A stretch of DNA of 5,761 nucleotides from an uncultured Pelolinea sp. (lineage in GTDB: Bacteria; Chloroflexota; Anaerolineae; Anaerolineales; Anaerolineaceae): assembly GCA_937902055.1 (NCBI GenBank), contig CALGUJ010000279.1, positions 1 to 5,761 of the forward strand. Reading direction: 5' to 3'. Positions 5,704 to 5,761 of this stretch are shown one piece after another. The notes below the pieces were generated by a model. That model was not told where the DNA came from. It worked only from the letters and a program-made list of their open reading frames with translations, and searched no databases. Each line of letters opens with the position of its first letter. Position 1 is the stretch's first letter. Both the position numbers and the translations under genes were made by a program.

Positions 5704-5761
5704 ATGGCAAAAATAACAAGGGTGGCGAGTTTGATCATGCTTGCGCTTGGGTTGGGCGCCC
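5704..5761 (+). CDS. Start of an unidentified ORF with signal-peptide-like N-terminus (cut by right edge)
   Basis: Nineteen codons are open from the ATG at 5704 to the window edge, reading MAKITRVASLIMLALGLGA. Basic residues (K3, R6) are followed by a hydrophobic stretch, which looks like the n- and h-regions of a signal peptide or a first membrane segment. It begins 27 nt after the surE stop on the same strand. No good Shine-Dalgarno is visible before this ATG; an in-frame GTG at 5722 preceded by AACAAGG is an alternative start. The product cannot be named from so little sequence, and it might not be a gene. Confidence 0.45.
   Translation, partial: MAKITRVASLIMLALGLGA

Overview
This is a compact bacterial housekeeping window, roughly mid-50s % G+C by eye. 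It holds a leftward (minus-strand) block of translation and nucleotide genes and one divergently transcribed gene on the right. The organism is a bacterium, and I infer a member of the Chloroflexota, probably class Anaerolineae. The reasons are the combination of a Firmicutes-style T-box in front of pheST, a short (206 aa) EF-Ts, a uS2 with a long acidic tail, and PheS/PheT motif variants that I associate with that group from memory. This placement is an inference (about 0.5 to 0.6), not a search result.

Layout from right to left on the minus strand. An AT-rich divergent promoter region (about 4800-4911) separates surE (+) from rpsB (-). rpsB (ribosomal protein uS2) and tsf (elongation factor Ts) follow each other with a 39-nt gap and end at a clear intrinsic terminator (about 3059-3086). 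pyrH (UMP kinase) follows, with a consensus -10 box overlapping the terminator's U-tract. Just downstream of the pyrH stop lies a near-consensus sigma-70 promoter (TTGACA, 17 bp, GATAAT). It drives a roughly 280-nt T-box riboswitch leader with a Phe UUC specifier, a UGGU bulge and a canonical terminator. The leader controls pheS and pheT, the alpha and beta subunits of phenylalanyl-tRNA synthetase. pheT runs off the left edge.

On the plus strand, surE (a 5'/3'-nucleotidase) is complete. It is followed by the first 19 codons of an unidentified ORF with a signal-peptide-like start, cut by the right edge.

Functionally the minus-strand genes supply the translation machinery: a small-subunit protein, the factor that recycles EF-Tu, pyrimidine nucleotide supply for RNA, and charged tRNA-Phe. 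The only well-supported gene-specific regulation is the T-box, which senses uncharged tRNA-Phe. The 5' leader of rpsB (about 120 nt) shows hairpins and Shine-Dalgarno-complementary sequence, and may be an unassigned ribosomal-protein leader. I found no mobile elements, CRISPR arrays, tRNA or rRNA genes, defence genes or other accessory system. The novelty here is regulatory and modest.
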